NCBI GenBank assembly: GCA_949471785.1
Contig: CASWRE010000012.1
Span: 1 to 64,000 of the forward strand
Length of the DNA stretch: 64,000 bases
Origin: an uncultured Lachnospiraceae bacterium
GTDB lineage: Bacteria > Bacillota > Clostridia > Lachnospirales > Lachnospiraceae
Direction of reading: 5' to 3'
Under the pieces are notes generated by a model. It was not told where the DNA came from. It saw only the letters and a list, made by a program, of their open reading frames with translations, and made no database searches. Position numbers and translations under genes: made by a program. Shown here in pieces: positions 9,646 through 18,444 of the stretch. Numbering within the stretch: the first letter of the stretch is position 1; the number at the start of each line of letters is the position of its first letter.

Positions 9646-10853
9646 AAATGGTTGAAAAGTTTTCGCCGGATCAAAAGTTCAGCGCCTCGCTGATTAGCGT
9701 AATTATTCCCGTATATAATCTGGCCCCTTATATTCGTGATTGTATAGAGAGCATTCGAAATCAGACCTATGCCCAATGGGAAATGATTCTTGTCGACGAC
9801 GGCTCCACGGATGATTCTGGTATAATTTGTGATGAAGCGGCTTCTTGGGACTCCAGAATCCAGGTGATCCATCAAAAGAATGGGGGAGTCGTTGCGGCCA
9901 GGGGCAGAGGCCTTCAGGCCGCTTCCGGGAAATATATTTCTTTTGTGGACGGGGACGACCGGATAGAACCGAATATGATTGAAATGATGGCAGCGCATAT
10001 CGGCGGGGTCGATTTAGTTACGGTGGGAGTTTTTGAGCAGCTTTCACCGGATCAGACAGTGGAAAGATATGATGAGTTTCCGGAGGGACGCTACTCAGGA
10101 AATGAGCAACTTGGCGAGTTGTTAAAAAAGATGCTATATGATTCGGATAAGGAACGTCTGCAGCGCTTTACGCCCTGGTGCCATAACAAACTGTGGCGAA
10201 GGGAATTGCTGCGAAATGTGTATAAGGAAATCGATCCGCAGATAACTTTCGCGGAAGACGCCGTTCTCGTATACAAATACTTATTAAAATGCCGTTCTGT
10301 GGTTATCCTGCATCAATGTTTTTACCACTATCGCTATCGAAAAGAATCCGCTCTGCATAGGATGAATAACCGTATGCTGATGAATATCAACCGCGTATAT
10401 CTGGCGTTGGAAGCAGATTTCAGAGCGCACAGCCTCGCGGATTCCCTGCTTTTGCAGCTCCAAAAGTGGATTTTGATTATGGATATCTGGGCGATCAACG
10501 GTTATATGGGGTTTGACGAGCGGATTGGTATTCCGGAGTTTGTGATTGACACTTCCGGCCTGGAGAATAAAAGGCTGATTTTGTACGGCGCCGGGAGAGT
10601 AGGCAGAATGGCCTGTGGACAATTTAAGAAGTTCGGTTTTTCTGTAGTTTTATGGGTGGATCAAAATTATAGGCATTATCAGCGTATGGATATGCAGGTT
10701 GCTGCGCCTGAGGATATTTTGGACCGGGAATATGACGTCCTGTATATTGCGGTCAGTGAACGGACTGTGGCAGAAAAAATTAAAGCAGATTTACAGCAGA
10801 TGGGAATATCGCCCGGTAAAATCATTTGGAAAGAGCCTATGCGCATTTTTTGA
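9642..10853 (+). CDS. glycosyltransferase family 2 with C-terminal Rossmann-like module
   Basis: ISVIIPVYNLAPYIRDCIESIRNQTYAQWEMILVDDGSTDDSGIICD; C-terminal RLILYGAGRVGRMACGQFKKFGFSVVLWVDQ; 4-bp ATGA overlap with the upstream gene. Confidence 0.9.
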   Translation: MKMVEKFSPDQKFSASLISVIIPVYNLAPYIRDCIESIRNQTYAQWEMILVDDGSTDDSGIICDEAASWDSRIQVIHQKNGGVVAARGRGLQAASGKYISFVDGDDRIEPNMIEMMAAHIGGVDLVTVGVFEQLSPDQTVERYDEFPEGRYSGNEQLGELLKKMLYDSDKERLQRFTPWCHNKLWRRELLRNVYKEIDPQITFAEDAVLVYKYLLKCRSVVILHQCFYHYRYRKESALHRMNNRMLMNINRVYLALEADFRAHSLADSLLLQLQKWILIMDIWAINGYMGFDERIGIPEFVIDTSGLENKRLILYGAGRVGRMACGQFKKFGFSVVLWVDQNYRHYQRMDMQVAAPEDILDREYDVLYIAVSERTVAEKIKADLQQMGISPGKIIWKEPMRIF

Positions 10854-10905
10854 TGAAGGATCGTATTTTTGCCGGAACGATTGAGAAGAATTATGGAGAC
10901 AAATT

Positions 10906-12420
10906 ATGCCGGAAATGGGTTTAAAAATTAATGATAAAAATATCGTAATCTGGGGCGTGGGGGTTCTGCAGACGGATCTGGAAGGTCTGTATTCTTTCCC
11001 CAGCCTGTTATACTATGTGGACGACGACCTTCGGGAAGAAAATATGATCAGTGTGTCGCCGGATGAAATTTTTCCGTCTTCAAGACTGGAGAGGGAAGAA
11101 AGGGATCGCCTTCTGGTCATTGTATGCACACCGGATCAGGATGATGCGGTGGCCGGATTGAAGCGTATGGGGTATGGAGAAGAGAACTATATTCTGGGAG
11201 AGGAGCTTCTGGCTGCTCCATCCCTATATCATCGGATTTGCGCCCGGGAGATTTCTGTCTGGGGAACAGGTTATCTGTACGCCTCGTACGAGGATGAACT
11301 CCGCCGGTATGTACCGGATGTGACACGGTTTATCGTGACGGAAAAGAGAGAAGAATCGTTCCGTGGAAAAGAGGTCGTTTCTCTGAAAGAACTGCAGGAC
11401 GGCGCATTTGACTCGTATATCCTCGTCTCCACGATTTACTATAAGGAAATTTATAAAAGCCTGACGGCGCTGGGACTGCGTCCGGGAAAAGATTTTCTGC
11501 ACATAGAGACCATGCTTGCCATGGGGGCTCTGGCCGGCGGTGTGGACGGCACATTCCTGTTTGATGATCGGAAAAAGGACAGAGAGGACCTTCTGGTGGT
11601 TCTTGCGGGTTACAAAGAGTTTGTGTGGGACAGTGTTTTTGGCCGCTTAGAGGCTTTTGTGCCGGAACATGTGGATGTGTGCATTGTGACAAGCGGCTTG
11701 GTCAATCCGCGGCTTAGGAAAATGTGTGAGACGTATCAGTGGTCTTATATGAGTACGGATCGAAATCATGTATCTCTGGCGGTAAATCTGGCGATCTGGC
11801 ATCATCCGGAAGCGAGATATATTTATAAGATGGATGAAGACATCTTCCTGACGAAGGGAGTATTTGAGACGCTGAAAGCGACCTATGAAAAGGTGCAGCA
11901 GGAGAGCCGGTATGAGGTGGGCTTTGTCACGCCTCTGATTCCGGTGAACGGCTATGGCTATGTCCGGCTGCTGGAAATCTTTGGAGCGGATCAATTGTGG
12001 AAAGAACGATTCGGGGAACTCAAGTATACGATTGCCCTTCAGCACCACCGGACAATCCAGAAAAATCCGGAGGCAGCCCGGTTTATGTGGGGAGAAGGGA
12101 ATCCAGCCATGGAGAATCTGGACAGGGTGCAGGAGCGTTTGCAGGCAAGGGCATTTCAGTATTCGGTTTGTCCGGTGCGTTACAGTATTGGATTTATTTT
12201 ATTTCACCGGGAGAACTGGATTCGCCTGCGGGGATTTCCCGTGACAGTCAGGAATCTGGGGATGGATGAGACGGCTTTATGTGAATTCTGCATGATGCAG
12301 TCACGGGCCATGGTCGTGGCGGAGAATGCCGTGGTGGGGCATCTGGCTTATAATCCTCAGAATGAAGCCATGAAAGAGTACTATTATGCTCATAAAGAAA
12401 AGTTTCAGCTGTCTGTGTGA
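10906..12420 (+). CDS. glycosyltransferase-like protein with two N-terminal Rossmann-like modules
   Basis: IVIWGVGVLQTDLEGL and EISVWGTGYLYASYEDELRRYVPDVTRFIV modules; GT-A-like IYKMDEDIFLTKGVF. Confidence 0.65.
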   Translation: MPEMGLKINDKNIVIWGVGVLQTDLEGLYSFPSLLYYVDDDLREENMISVSPDEIFPSSRLEREERDRLLVIVCTPDQDDAVAGLKRMGYGEENYILGEELLAAPSLYHRICAREISVWGTGYLYASYEDELRRYVPDVTRFIVTEKREESFRGKEVVSLKELQDGAFDSYILVSTIYYKEIYKSLTALGLRPGKDFLHIETMLAMGALAGGVDGTFLFDDRKKDREDLLVVLAGYKEFVWDSVFGRLEAFVPEHVDVCIVTSGLVNPRLRKMCETYQWSYMSTDRNHVSLAVNLAIWHHPEARYIYKMDEDIFLTKGVFETLKATYEKVQQESRYEVGFVTPLIPVNGYGYVRLLEIFGADQLWKERFGELKYTIALQHHRTIQKNPEAARFMWGEGNPAMENLDRVQERLQARAFQYSVCPVRYSIGFILFHRENWIRLRGFPVTVRNLGMDETALCEFCMMQSRAMVVAENAVVGHLAYNPQNEAMKEYYYAHKEKFQLSV

Positions 12421-12478
12421 GGGAAAGAAAAGGTAATAGTTCAGATAAGCAGATCTGTTACAGGAAAGGAGTGCGTTA

Positions 12479-12877
12479 ATGAATCTGGAGAATAAAAACC
12501 TTAACCGTGACGGTTTCATCACGTTAAAGAGGTGGCTGGAGAACCGGAATGCAGGAAAGACATTTGTGGATTATTTCCATGAATATGGCTATCAGACCAT
12601 AGCGATCTATGACGCCGGGGAGCTGGGACAGATTTTGTACGGGGAGATCACAGGCTCCGATATAGCGGTGAAATATTTCGTAGACAGAAATGCGGAAGGC
12701 CTGCAAAATATCGACGGCATCCCCGTCATCCTTTTATCGCAGATCAAAGAGATGGATGAAGTGGACGCCTTGCTGGTCAGCCCCGTGGCTGATTATGATG
12801 CTGTGTGCCGGGTATTGAGCGAACTGTCGCCCCGGCTCCGTGTACTGGCATTCAAAGACGCTGTATATGAATTTTAG
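12479..12877 (+). CDS. small stand-alone Rossmann-like domain protein
   Basis: 132 aa; TIAIYDAGELGQILYGEITGSDIAVKYFVDRNAEGLQNIDGIPVILLSQI, matches the module attached to neighbouring GTs. Confidence 0.7.
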   Translation: MNLENKNLNRDGFITLKRWLENRNAGKTFVDYFHEYGYQTIAIYDAGELGQILYGEITGSDIAVKYFVDRNAEGLQNIDGIPVILLSQIKEMDEVDALLVSPVADYDAVCRVLSELSPRLRVLAFKDAVYEF

Positions 12878-12894
12878 ACAGGAGGTATGGTGGG

Positions 12895-14823
12895 ATGATT
12901 ACAACAGCCAGAACGACTTCCGGGGATTTTTTGGAAAACGGGATAGATAAGAGCTATGACGAAACTTTCGCCCTGATTTGTAAAAATATAGAATTTCAGA
13001 TCACAGACCGAAGGTTTGTCTATTTCATAGATGAAAATTATGTGATGGACACCACAAAGGGCACGCGTTATGAGAATCTGACGCCGGCCTATCAGAAGAT
13101 ATTGCATCAGGGTCTCGAACAGCTCAAGTATCGGGAGAAAGAGGTTACGAACAGATTCTGTCAAAGCTGTAACGCCCTTCTGGATGATTGGATGCTTTTG
13201 GCGGATCGGATCATGGATGCGCTGAGACAGTGTGATTTTGAGACAAAGAGGCAGGAGCAGTGGTTCAGGCGGCTGAAAGATTCTCCGGCGGAGGGGTTTG
13301 AGGAGGCTATCCAGAGAATGCTCTTTGTCAACCAGATGTTCTGGCAGACCGACCACAGACTGACGGGATTGGGCGCCTGGGATTCCTGGCTGCAGCCCTA
13401 TTATGAGGCGGACGTAGCCGCAGGCAGACTGGACAGGGCGGGGGCTCTGGAAATTCTGGAGGATCTGTACCGCATTTTGCATGAAAATTACCGGTATAAA
13501 AGTAACGTGCTGATGGGAGATACGGGGCAGATTTTCGTATTGGGCAGATCCGATGCGGAGGGAGGGTATTTTTGTAATGATCTGACGTATTTGTTTATAG
13601 AGGCCATGAAGAACGTGCAGCAGTCAGAACCGAAATGTCTGCTGAGGGTGAACAGGCATACGCCTAGGGATCTGGTGGAGCTTTCCCTTGAGTCCATTGC
13701 TACCGGTATCGGCGCGCCGCTGCTGGCCAATGACGACATGGTGATTCCCTGTCTGCTGGAGTTTGGCATTGAGGAGCAGGATGCCCGTGAGTATATGACT
13801 TCGGCTTGCTGGGAACCATTGATCGGGGGAAAGAGCGCGAGCCAGAACAACATGACGGCGCTGAATTATATGAAGGCCCTTGATAATCTGCTGAAAAGGG
13901 ATCGACTGGAAGAAATTCATTCTTTTGATGAGCTGCTGGAGCGTTACTTTATTTATTTGGAAAGGAATCTGCATGCCGTGAAACGGGTGCTGGCGGCCCG
14001 CCGTTTTCAGTATGATCCGCTGCTGTCTGTTTTTACGGAGGACTGCCTGGAAAAGAAAACGGATGTTTCCTGGGGAGGGGCGCGCTATCATGATGTGGGC
14101 GTCACGTCTGTGGCCATGGGAAATCTGGTGGACGTACTTTTGAATATAAAAGAATATGTGTTTGAACGGCAGGTCTATACGCTGTACGATGTGAAGAAAA
14201 TGTTGATTCGGAATTTTGAGGGGGAGGATGAACTGCTTGAGCGCCTGAGGGCAAGGTCTTCCCGGTACGGAACGGATGAGGAGGAGATCCTGAATCTGGT
14301 GAACCGTATCACGGCTTTTGTGTCGAAAGAAGTGGCAGGATACCGTTCTTACCAGGGCGGACGGATGAAGGCAGGACTCAGCGGTTCTGCCTATCTGGAT
14401 GCGGCAAAAGGATTTGGCGCGTCTTTTGACGGCAGGAAAGCCGGAGAGCCTTTTACCACCCATATCTCCAATGAAGATAATGACGGGTTTACGGAAATCA
14501 TGAATTTTGCTTCTCGGCTGGCATATGGCGCCGGAAGATTTAACGGCAATGTGGTGGATTTTATGGTCAATCCGGATTTTATCCATAACAATTGGGATAA
14601 ATTTGTGGATTTTCTTATGTTATGTATAAAAAAAGGCTTTTTTGAGCTGCAGATGAACGTGGTCAGCAGTAAGACTTTGCTGGAGGCCCGCAGATATCCT
14701 GAGGATTTTCCGAATTTGATCGTCCGGGTATGGGGATTCAGCGCCTATTTTAAAGATTTACCGGAAGATTACAAGGATGTGTTGATCGCCAGGGCTCTGA
14801 GGAACGAGGCCGTGTCGTCCTGA
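12895..14823 (+). CDS. non-canonical glycyl radical enzyme (PFL/diol dehydratase-like superfamily)
   Basis: 642 aa; NVLMGDTGQIFVLGRSDAEGGYFCNDLTYLFIEAM; active-site-like YMTSACWEP (Cys305); glycyl-radical-loop-like IVRVWGFSAYF (Gly614), 28 residues from the C-terminus. Confidence 0.92.
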   Translation: MITTARTTSGDFLENGIDKSYDETFALICKNIEFQITDRRFVYFIDENYVMDTTKGTRYENLTPAYQKILHQGLEQLKYREKEVTNRFCQSCNALLDDWMLLADRIMDALRQCDFETKRQEQWFRRLKDSPAEGFEEAIQRMLFVNQMFWQTDHRLTGLGAWDSWLQPYYEADVAAGRLDRAGALEILEDLYRILHENYRYKSNVLMGDTGQIFVLGRSDAEGGYFCNDLTYLFIEAMKNVQQSEPKCLLRVNRHTPRDLVELSLESIATGIGAPLLANDDMVIPCLLEFGIEEQDAREYMTSACWEPLIGGKSASQNNMTALNYMKALDNLLKRDRLEEIHSFDELLERYFIYLERNLHAVKRVLAARRFQYDPLLSVFTEDCLEKKTDVSWGGARYHDVGVTSVAMGNLVDVLLNIKEYVFERQVYTLYDVKKMLIRNFEGEDELLERLRARSSRYGTDEEEILNLVNRITAFVSKEVAGYRSYQGGRMKAGLSGSAYLDAAKGFGASFDGRKAGEPFTTHISNEDNDGFTEIMNFASRLAYGAGRFNGNVVDFMVNPDFIHNNWDKFVDFLMLCIKKGFFELQMNVVSSKTLLEARRYPEDFPNLIVRVWGFSAYFKDLPEDYKDVLIARALRNEAVSS

Positions 14824-14909
14824 GAGCGGAACAGACAGGGGTATCGGGATCAGAAACGCATGACAGAGGCCTGCAGGAAAAAAGCGCAGGACCTTGATGG
14901 GGAGATTTC

Positions 14910-17150
14910 ATGAAAAGAATAGGGGTTTATATCTGCAATTACAATGGAAAAGAATATTTGTTGAACTGTCTGGATTCACTTTTTCGGCAAACCCTGCAGG
15001 ATTTTGATGTCTGTGTGGTGGACAATGCGTCCACGGACGGATCGGCGGACGCGGTGCGGGCGTCATTCGGCAGCAGAGTTGAAGTGCTCTGTAACAGCGA
15101 GAACCTGGGAGGCTCCGGAGGCTTTGACAGAGGGCTTCGGACGGGGCTGGCCAGAGGGTACAGGTATATTGCCCTGCTTGACAATGACATTATTCTGGAC
15201 GATGGCGTGCTGGAACATATGACGGCTTATCTGGATGCCCGCGGGGATGTGGGCCTTGTCGGCTCTAAGGTCATGATTATGGATCGGCCGGATGTTCTCC
15301 AGGATTACGGGGATTATCTGGATTTTGGGGTGTACAGGGAAAAGTTCGGCTATGGCGGGCACAAAGACGACGGAAGTCTGCCGCTGGAAAACCTGTGCGA
15401 TTATGTGCCCAGCTGTGCGGTCATGGTCCGGGGAGATATTTTGCGGAGATCCGGGACGATGCCTGCGGACAATTTTATCTATTATGATGATATTGAGCTG
15501 TGTCATAAGATCCGGCTGGCGGGAGGGAAGATTGTCGCGCTGGGAAATGCGAAAGTCTGGCATAAGGGCGGTTTTCGTAAGGAGGAAGTGAGTACTTTCA
15601 GCAGATACTATTTTCTGCGCAACCGGCTTCATTTTTTTGCAAAGTATATAGCAGAAGAGGATATCGGGCGATTCATAGATACTATTTTGCAGGAAGTGTT
15701 TTCTCAACTGGCGGGATTTTATGGCAAAGGAATGGAAGAAATGTTTCACACAGCCATGTATGCCTTTGATGATTTCCTGCATCTGGTTCGGGGAAAAGCG
15801 GCGGAAGGAAAAATTTTACCGATCCGCCCCCGGAAGACGCCTTTGATGAGGGCTGTCGGGAAAAAACGGCCGGTTGTCATCAAATTCCGGGATAAAGATT
15901 CCGGCCGAGATACTCTGGACGCCTGGTTTGATCTGCTCAGGATACTCGCTGTCATTCAGAAAAGCGGGCCGCGGGATGAGATCGGGATATCGCTGGAGCA
16001 GTGCGGCTGTACGCCGGAAGAGTTTGAACAAAAGTTCCGTGAGGCCACAGGACAAAAAGAACAGGATTATCCGCTGCCGAAAATTTGCCTGGCAGAAGAG
16101 TGGGATGTTCTGCGGCGAATGACGCCGGGAACCGGGGACGATATAAATTCTGCAGTGACGTTGCGGATGTGCGGCCATGTAAAAAATGTAACTGTCCCGG
16201 TTCTTCCGGAGATTTATGTGGATAAATATGGTAATTGTATTACCAGTGGGGAAGAGTACCGGTTTTTTACGAATTTGGATACAAACGCACGCTTTTTTGC
16301 GGAAACTTATCGTCCGATCATGCTGCGGGCCGTGAGGAGCATAAGGAAAGATCCGGACGCCGGTGCAAAGATAAAAAATGGCGGTACTAAGCCGTTGATG
16401 ATTACCAATATCCAGCGTATGTGCTTTCATGACGGGCCGGGTATCCGGACGACGGTTTTTGCCAAAGGGTGCAGCCTGCACTGTCCCTGGTGTTCCAACC
16501 CGGAAAATCTGAGTTTTGCCGCGGAGCGTTATGAGAAGGACGGCGTCTGCGGCGTATACGGAAAAGCTTTCACTGCGGAGGAATTGGTAAAAGTTCTGAT
16601 CAAGGACCGGGATTTCTGGGGGGCGCAAGGGGGCGTGACCTTTTCCGGCGGCGAGGCTCTGATGCAGGCGGAGGCTCTGGAGGCAGTTCTTCGGGAGTTG
16701 AAAGGGATGGGCGTGCATACGGCTCTGGAAACGGCGCTTTTTGTGCCACAGGGGAATGTACGGCGGGTGCTGCCGTATCTGGATACTGTGATTGCCGATG
16801 TAAAGATTTTGGAGCCGGATGTGTGCAGAGAGATTCTCGGGGGAGATGTGGCGCGGTACAGAGAGAACGTGGATACCGTATATCGGAGCGGCAGGCTTGG
16901 CGTGTTCCGTGTTCCCTGCTGCGGGGAGTATACGCTTACCTCTGCCAATAAAGATTTGCTGAAAGAGTTTTTGAGGCAGTATCCCGATGTTCCGGTACAG
17001 ATTTTTGCCATCCATGGTCTGGGAGAGAAGAAATATCAGTCCCTGGGCCGTACCATGTGGCGTGGACAGGCCCTGGATCGGCGTGTTTTGGAGGAGTTTA
17101 GTTATGAGCTTATGGATGCAGGAATCAGGGCGGAAATTATACAGATTTAA
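14910..17150 (+). CDS. fusion of GT2 glycosyltransferase and glycyl radical enzyme-activating (radical SAM) domain
   Basis: N-terminal GVYICNYNGKEYLLNCLDSLFRQTLQDFDVCVVDNASTDGS and NLGGSGGFDRG, LLDNDI; C-terminal MCFHDGPGIRTTVFAKGCSLHCPWCSNPENLSF (CxxxCxxC) and GGVTFSGGEALMQ; a single 746-aa ORF. Confidence 0.93.
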   Translation: MKRIGVYICNYNGKEYLLNCLDSLFRQTLQDFDVCVVDNASTDGSADAVRASFGSRVEVLCNSENLGGSGGFDRGLRTGLARGYRYIALLDNDIILDDGVLEHMTAYLDARGDVGLVGSKVMIMDRPDVLQDYGDYLDFGVYREKFGYGGHKDDGSLPLENLCDYVPSCAVMVRGDILRRSGTMPADNFIYYDDIELCHKIRLAGGKIVALGNAKVWHKGGFRKEEVSTFSRYYFLRNRLHFFAKYIAEEDIGRFIDTILQEVFSQLAGFYGKGMEEMFHTAMYAFDDFLHLVRGKAAEGKILPIRPRKTPLMRAVGKKRPVVIKFRDKDSGRDTLDAWFDLLRILAVIQKSGPRDEIGISLEQCGCTPEEFEQKFREATGQKEQDYPLPKICLAEEWDVLRRMTPGTGDDINSAVTLRMCGHVKNVTVPVLPEIYVDKYGNCITSGEEYRFFTNLDTNARFFAETYRPIMLRAVRSIRKDPDAGAKIKNGGTKPLMITNIQRMCFHDGPGIRTTVFAKGCSLHCPWCSNPENLSFAAERYEKDGVCGVYGKAFTAEELVKVLIKDRDFWGAQGGVTFSGGEALMQAEALEAVLRELKGMGVHTALETALFVPQGNVRRVLPYLDTVIADVKILEPDVCREILGGDVARYRENVDTVYRSGRLGVFRVPCCGEYTLTSANKDLLKEFLRQYPDVPVQIFAIHGLGEKKYQSLGRTMWRGQALDRRVLEEFSYELMDAGIRAEIIQI

Positions 17151-17161
17151 AAGGATATATT

Positions 17162-17236
17162 ATATGATTTAGGTGTCAAAAGCTCCTATCGTCAAAAGGA
17201 TAAAATACAAATATCCTTTTGGCTCCCTAATCATAT
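17162..17236. repeat. nested inverted repeats (hairpin or terminator-like)
   Basis: Inner CAAAAGGATA (17193-17202)/TATCCTTTTG (17212-17221); outer ATATGATTTAGG (17162-17173)/CCCTAATCATAT (17225-17236), one bulge. Confidence 0.65.
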
Positions 17237-17274
17237 TATTAAATGAATTCCACATCCACCCCAACAAATTTTGA

Positions 17275-18444
17275 TTGGAGATTTTTATGCAGGACGCCGT
17301 ATTTTACCAACAGGAATATAAGAAACTACAACAATTAAGAACATCTCTTCAGCAGTACAAAACCCTCTATTTCTACGGAGCGGGTCTCAGGGGCGAGGAA
17401 ATGCTGGAAAGACAGAAGGAGGGCATCCCCTTCTGGCGCAGGCCAAAGGCCTTTCTGGTAACGGACAAAAAAGATGCTGCCATTGTAGATCCCGGCCGGC
17501 TGGATGGGATTCCAATTCTTGGCATTGACGAGATAGAAGAATTTCCGGACGATTCGGCGGTCCTGGTGGTTGCCATGAGCTTTTATCATAAGGAGATCAA
17601 GGAACGGCTGGCGCGTATGTCCTCTTGTTCTCATGTTTATTATCTGACAGACGCCATGGAGCAGCTGCTTACAAGGGAATTTTTGTCGGCCTATCTTTCC
17701 AGGTATCAGCTGCCTTTCGGATTTCTCCCCTTTGGGGAGAGGGAGTCTGTGGAACCGCATCTGTATGCGAACCGGCTGCATATTTACAGTGTGATGTGCG
17801 AGCGGGATGCAAAAACAGCGGCACATTTTTCGGCGGTTCCGTGGATATCTGATTTGCAGGGCGGAGCCTCCAAGGCAAACAAAAGGTTTGCTGCAATGGG
17901 GGACGATACAGGCGAAAATATTTCCGATCAGAATGCTTACTATAATGAGCTGACCGGACTGTATTGGGTGTGGAAGAATACAAACCATGAATTTTCCGGG
18001 ATCTGTCATTATAGAAGGCGATTTGAATCGGAGGCGGCGATGTTGCCACTTTTGCGGGGGGAGGCCGACGTGATTCTGCCCCTTCCCGTTGTAGTGGGAC
18101 AGAATCTTCGGAGTTATTACCAGCATTGGGGAGAGGCTGCTTATTATGAGACGATGCTTCGGATGATAGAGGAAAAATATCCCGCTTATTACAATACGGC
18201 CTGCTGGTGTGCCGCCCATCCCGTATTTCTGCCCAACAATATCTGTATTGTCCGGAGAGAGATTTTGGAGGAGTACTGTTCCTTCTTATTTGACATAGTC
18301 TTTTCTGTGGAAAAGGAAATGGCCGCCTGCCCTGGGAAGAAGCAAAGCAGGTGCTGGCTGTCGGAGCATGTGTCTACCATTTATTTTCTTCAGCACTGCA
18401 GAGACTATCGAATGCTTTTTTCTAAGATTGAGAGGTGCTGGTAA
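17275..18444 (+). CDS. DUF4422-type glycosyltransferase with N-terminal Rossmann-like module
   Basis: TLYFYGAGLRGEEML; DUF4422-like GDDTGENISDQNAYYNELTGLYWVWKNTNHEFSGICHYRRRF. Confidence 0.85.
   Translation: MEIFMQDAVFYQQEYKKLQQLRTSLQQYKTLYFYGAGLRGEEMLERQKEGIPFWRRPKAFLVTDKKDAAIVDPGRLDGIPILGIDEIEEFPDDSAVLVVAMSFYHKEIKERLARMSSCSHVYYLTDAMEQLLTREFLSAYLSRYQLPFGFLPFGERESVEPHLYANRLHIYSVMCERDAKTAAHFSAVPWISDLQGGASKANKRFAAMGDDTGENISDQNAYYNELTGLYWVWKNTNHEFSGICHYRRRFESEAAMLPLLRGEADVILPLPVVVGQNLRSYYQHWGEAAYYETMLRMIEEKYPAYYNTACWCAAHPVFLPNNICIVRREILEEYCSFLFDIVFSVEKEMAACPGKKQSRCWLSEHVSTIYFLQHCRDYRMLFSKIERCW

Noticed and set aside
12895-14823. Housekeeping pyruvate formate-lyase
   Set aside because: Shorter than PFL, lacks the adjacent Cys pair, has a SACWEP active-site motif and sits in a GT locus with a GT-fused activase.
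15816-17015. Long antisense ORF (399 aa, minus strand) within the GT-activase gene
   Set aside because: Biased composition typical of the antisense of a GC-rich gene; the plus frame carries conserved motifs.
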